Shown piece after piece: positions 5,561 to 7,851 of a stretch of DNA of 7,851 nt. Source of the stretch: DATJFH01 sp035495815. Lineage in GTDB: Bacteria; Acidobacteriota; Terriglobia; Bryobacterales; Bryobacteraceae. The translations under genes and the position numbers were made by a program. Every line of letters begins with the position of its first letter. Positions within the stretch are counted from its first letter, which is position 1. The DNA lies in NCBI GenBank assembly GCA_035495815.1, contig DATJFH010000123.1, positions 1 through 7,851 of the forward strand, in the 5' to 3' direction. The notes under the pieces were generated by a model. The model made no database searches. It was not told the DNA's origin and saw only the letters and a program-made list of their open reading frames with translations.

Positions 5561-5719
5561 TCCTGGATTCGGTACAGGAAGCTACAAGTGTAGCATTCTT
5601 CCCGGCTCGTTCGCTACGGTCCGGATTTAGAAAGGAGCGCCCGACCGGAAGCGGGGCGGACCCACTGCCGGTCCGAATACAGCTCAACCCGCCGGAGGCT
5701 GGAGCGTCTGCGCCACGCG
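5561..5719 (-). promoter_or_regulatory. Upstream/leader region of rpmI with GGTCCG/CGGACC repeats
   Basis: This gap between rpmI and the divergent phosphofructokinase gene must contain the rpmI promoter. CGGACC (5657-5662) and GGTCCG (5670-5675) form a 6-bp hairpin with a 7-base loop. The same word recurs as GGTCCGG at 5618-5624, so alternative pairings are possible. A second small hairpin, GCTAC-AAGT-GTAGC, is at 5581-5594. Autoregulatory leaders upstream of rpmI-rplT are known in other phyla, but no known L20-leader structure is recognised here. No convincing -35/-10 pair was found for rpmI. Confidence 0.35.
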
Positions 5720-5725
5720 TATAAT
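5720..5725 (+). promoter_or_regulatory. Candidate -10 box of the phosphofructokinase operon
   Basis: A perfect TATAAT lies 33 nt before the GTG start, so transcription would begin near 5732. No good -35 hexamer is seen at 16-18 nt, so the promoter may be activator-dependent or weakly matched. Confidence 0.5.
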
Positions 5726-5747
5726 AGAAAGACTCAATCCTATTTCC

Positions 5748-5753
5748 AAGGAG
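5748..5753 (+). promoter_or_regulatory. Ribosome binding site fixing the phosphofructokinase GTG start
   Basis: AAGGAG stands five bases before the GTG at 5759, an ideal spacing, and the reading frame then begins with the conserved RIGILTGGGD. This settles the non-ATG start. Confidence 0.85.
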
Positions 5754-5758
5754 AATTC

Positions 5759-6943
5759 GTGTCTGCAAAACGGATCGGAATCCTGACCGGCGGCGGCGAT
5801 GTCCCCGGCTTGAACTCCGTCATCAAAACAGTGGTCTACCGGGCGAGCGAAATCGGTGGCGAAGTCATCGGATTACGCCGCGGCTGGGAGGCGTTGACCC
5901 ATGTGAACATGGAGGACGAGGCCAGCCGCAACCGCTATATCCTGCCGCTGAACCGCGTCAACACCCGCGCCATCGACCGCACCGGCGGAACCTACCTGCA
6001 CAGCTCCCGCACCAATCCTTCCAAGATGAAGAAGCTGCCGCCGCACCTGGCAGGCTCCGAGTTTCCGAAGACCGAATCCCAGAAAAACGGCGTCGCGAGC
6101 GTGACTTATGACCTCACTTCGCAGGTCCGGCGCAACCTGGACACGCTGAGACTCGATTACCTGGTGGCGATCGGCGGCGACGACACGCTGAGCTACGCGG
6201 CCACGCTGGACAAGCTGGGTCTCAAGGTGATTGCGATTCCGAAGACCATGGACAACGACGTGCGGAACACCGAGTACTGCATCGGATTTTCGACGGCGAT
6301 CAGCCGCGCCATGGACGCCATCGAGCGGCAGCGCACCACCATCGGCTCCCACGAGCGCATCGGCGTGTTCCGCATCTTCGGCCGCGACGCGGGCTACACG
6401 GCGCTGTACACGGCCTACGTGAGCTCCATCCGCTGCTGCATACCGGAGTACAAATTCAAGCTGGGCAAGCTGTTCGAGCTGCTGATGGCGGACAAGCGGG
6501 ACAATCCGAGCAACTATGCGCTGGTCGTGCTCTCCGAAGGCGCGGAGTGGGAGGACTACCGGCTGAAAGAGAAAGGGGAAGCCGACGCTTTCGGACATCG
6601 CAAGAAAGCGAATGTCGCCGAGGACCTGGCCGAAGAGATCCAGAAGACGCTGCACGAGGAGACGATCGTCAGCGACCTGACTTACGACCTGCGCAGCGGC
6701 AGTCCGGATTTCGTGGACCGGATGGTGGCTTCGACCTTCGCCGGCATGGCGGTGGACTGCATCGAACGGGGGCAGCACGGACTGATGATGGCGATCTCGC
6801 ACGGCTCCTACGCGGCCGTGGCGATTCCCGATCCGAAGCTGGGTCCGAGGAAAGTGGACGTCGCGACCATGTACAACGTCGACCGCTACCGTCCCAACTA
6901 CAAGAACAAGCTGGGTCTGCCGATTTTCCTGACGAAGGCCTGA
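5759..6943 (+). CDS. pfp: 6-phosphofructokinase, predicted pyrophosphate-dependent
   Basis: A 394-residue PfkA-superfamily enzyme phosphorylating fructose 6-phosphate to fructose 1,6-bisphosphate in glycolysis. The N-terminal phosphate-donor loop is GILTGGGDVPGLN (7-19). The donor-selecting residues are GGDDT (139-143) and PKTMDND (161-167). Asp142 and Lys162 occupy the sites that are both Gly in ATP-dependent enzymes (E. coli 104 and 124), and the Asp/Lys pair marks PPi-dependent enzymes. The catalytic aspartate should be Asp165. IFGRDAG (206-212), IPE with Glu230, and LRSGSPDFVDR (311-321) form the sugar-phosphate site. About 30 residues (roughly 85-118) are inserted before the GGDD strand compared with E. 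coli PfkA, which explains the extra length. The reaction would be reversible, and some such enzymes also use sedoheptulose 7-phosphate. The stop overlaps the next start by 1 nt. Confidence 0.93.
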   Translation: MSAKRIGILTGGGDVPGLNSVIKTVVYRASEIGGEVIGLRRGWEALTHVNMEDEASRNRYILPLNRVNTRAIDRTGGTYLHSSRTNPSKMKKLPPHLAGSEFPKTESQKNGVASVTYDLTSQVRRNLDTLRLDYLVAIGGDDTLSYAATLDKLGLKVIAIPKTMDNDVRNTEYCIGFSTAISRAMDAIERQRTTIGSHERIGVFRIFGRDAGYTALYTAYVSSIRCCIPEYKFKLGKLFELLMADKRDNPSNYALVVLSEGAEWEDYRLKEKGEADAFGHRKKANVAEDLAEEIQKTLHEETIVSDLTYDLRSGSPDFVDRMVASTFAGMAVDCIERGQHGLMMAISHGSYAAVAIPDPKLGPRKVDVATMYNVDRYRPNYKNKLGLPIFLTKA

Positions 6944-7581
6944 TGGATTGGAAGCGCATTCTGGGGAAGCGTCCTCGTTTGACGGCCGAGCTGGAGGAGC
7001 AGATCCGGCGCTCGTTCGACGAGGCGTCCCGGGACGAGGAGCATTTTCCGTCGACCATCGATCCGCGCATTTACCACGTCAAGCTGCTGCTCGAGCATCT
7101 GGGGGACCTGGCGGGGAAGCGGGCGCTCGATGTGGGCTGCGGCAAGGGCCGCTTCGCGCGCATTTTCCAGGAGCGTCATCCGGAAGCCGAGATGTGGGGC
7201 CTCGACATTTCGGAGGAGATGCTGAAGCACGTGCCGGCGGGCATTCACACGCGCGCCGGGTCGATGACGGCGCTGCCCTTCGAGGACGGCTGGTTCGACG
7301 CCGCTTACGCGACCGAATCGCTCGAGCACGCGGTCGAGATCGACGTGGCCGTGGGAGAGATCTGCCGCGTGGTGAAGCCCGGCGGGAGAATCGCCGTCAT
7401 CGACAAGAATGCCGACCATTTCGGCAAGCTGAAGACGCCGGAATGGGAGCGCTGGTTCGGCCGCAAAGAGCTGGAGCGGCTGCTGGGGCGGTCCTGCCGG
7501 GAGGTGCGCAGCCAGTTCATTTCGTACTGGGAGGACGTGGAGCCGGATGGAATGTTCCTGGCGTGGCTGGCGGTGAAGTAA
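6943..7581 (+). CDS. Class I SAM-dependent methyltransferase (Methyltransf_11 type)
   Basis: A 212-residue cytoplasmic methyltransferase. The SAM-binding motif I is ALDVGCGKGRFA (61-72), the acidic ribose-binding residue is in GLDIS (Asp88), the motif around GSMTALPFEDGWFDAAYA (106-123) is typical of Methyltransf_11, and ESLEHAVEIDVAVGEICRVVKPGGRIAVIDK (125-155) covers motifs post-II and III. A roughly 55-residue N-terminal helical region precedes the Rossmann core and probably gives substrate specificity. Its ATG overlaps the phosphofructokinase stop (TGATG), with GAAGG four bases upstream, so it is translated from the same message. Family members methylate quinones, lipids or small molecules. 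The substrate cannot be inferred, and no ubiE/menG-specific motif was recognised. Confidence 0.88.
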   Translation: MDWKRILGKRPRLTAELEEQIRRSFDEASRDEEHFPSTIDPRIYHVKLLLEHLGDLAGKRALDVGCGKGRFARIFQERHPEAEMWGLDISEEMLKHVPAGIHTRAGSMTALPFEDGWFDAAYATESLEHAVEIDVAVGEICRVVKPGGRIAVIDKNADHFGKLKTPEWERWFGRKELERLLGRSCREVRSQFISYWEDVEPDGMFLAWLAVK

Positions 7582-7638
7582 GCCCCGGATCACGGGATCG
7601 GACGTGCGAAGACCCCGATTCGAAAAACCTGCTCGTTC

Positions 7639-7851
7639 TCAGAACCGGTAATAGAGTCCGAACTGAATGACGCGCCGGTCGGTGAAGGTGGAGCCGATTC
7701 GTCCGAACTGCGTGGAGTTGACGTTGAAGCCGCCGGTCAGGAAGGTCGGATGGTTGAACACGTTTTCCGCTTCCATTCGGAACTCGAGCGTCTGCCGTTC
7801 CGTGATATTCGTCTTCTTCTGAATCCCCGCGTCCATATCGAACACCCACGG
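7639..7851 (-). CDS. TonB-dependent receptor (Oar-like), C-terminal end only
   Basis: Seventy codons plus stop of a large outer-membrane beta-barrel protein whose remainder lies beyond the right edge. The frame is open to the last base (…PWVFDMDAGIQKK), so the GTG near 7845 is internal. The block FRMEAENVFNHPTF, followed by FGRI-STFTDRRVIQFGLYYRF, is the closing pair of strands seen in the numerous Oar-like, carboxypeptidase-regulatory-domain TonB receptors of Acidobacteriota. It ends in phenylalanine, as outer-membrane barrels need for BAM recognition. These proteins take up or bind large substrates such as glycans, but the ligand is unknown. It converges with the methyltransferase gene across a 57-nt gap without an obvious terminator. 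Confidence 0.85.
   Translation of the reverse strand, partial: PWVFDMDAGIQKKTNITERQTLEFRMEAENVFNHPTFLTGGFNVNSTQFGRIGSTFTDRRVIQFGLYYRF

Noticed and set aside
5532..5768. Minus-strand open frame of 78 codons across the rpmI upstream region
   Set aside because: It runs through the pfp promoter and the rpmI leader, overlaps the rpmI start in another frame, and encodes nothing recognisable.
7582..7638. Possible terminator between the converging methyltransferase and TonB receptor genes
   Set aside because: Only loose GATC repeats are present; no stem of useful length followed by a T-run was found.

Overview
This is a GC-rich bacterial chromosome segment of ordinary, tightly packed genes. It most resembles a soil Acidobacteriota, Solibacter/Bryobacter-like. 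The assignment rests on a combination of signs: the C-terminal end of an Oar-type TonB-dependent receptor at the right edge, a secreted DUF1080 (3-keto-disaccharide hydrolase-type) protein, and a small protein opening with an IEANRRNALKSTGPRT-type motif that I recall as frequent in Acidobacteriota and Planctomycetes. It is an inference from protein style, not from a marker gene.

Layout from left to right. (1) 1-1197, minus strand: an ABC-2 type exporter pair, ATP-binding subunit followed by a permease cut by the window edge. (2) 1273-2786, plus strand: a divergent two-gene operon with a secreted DUF1080 protein overlapping by 4 nt a cytoplasmic amidohydrolase_2 / L-fuconolactonase-like hydrolase. 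Together they look like a carbohydrate-derivative degradation module. (3) 2816-3448, minus: a secreted glycine-rich protein of unknown function, with a promoter that probably fixes its start at a GTG. (4) 3646-4194, minus: the small uncharacterised protein mentioned above, with a G-quadruplex-type motif in its upstream region. (5) 4391-5554, minus: rpmI (L35), rplT (L20), a ZapB-like coiled-coil protein and zapA, apparently one operon joining translation and cell-division genes, without infC before it or pheST inside it. (6) 5759-7581, plus: a phosphofructokinase carrying the PPi-dependent signature (GGDD and PKT-DND), overlapping by 1 nt a class I SAM methyltransferase. (7) 7639-7851, minus: the end of the TonB-dependent receptor.

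No RNA genes, CRISPR arrays, insertion sequences or attachment sites were seen. No stretch over 300 bases lacks a gene; the longest gaps are about 200 bases (4195-4390 and 5555-5758). There is no clear case for a wholly new system. The items most worth a second look are the DUF1080-amidohydrolase pair, the rplT-zapB-zapA arrangement, the PPi-type phosphofructokinase coupled to an orphan methyltransferase, and the small uncharacterised family protein.
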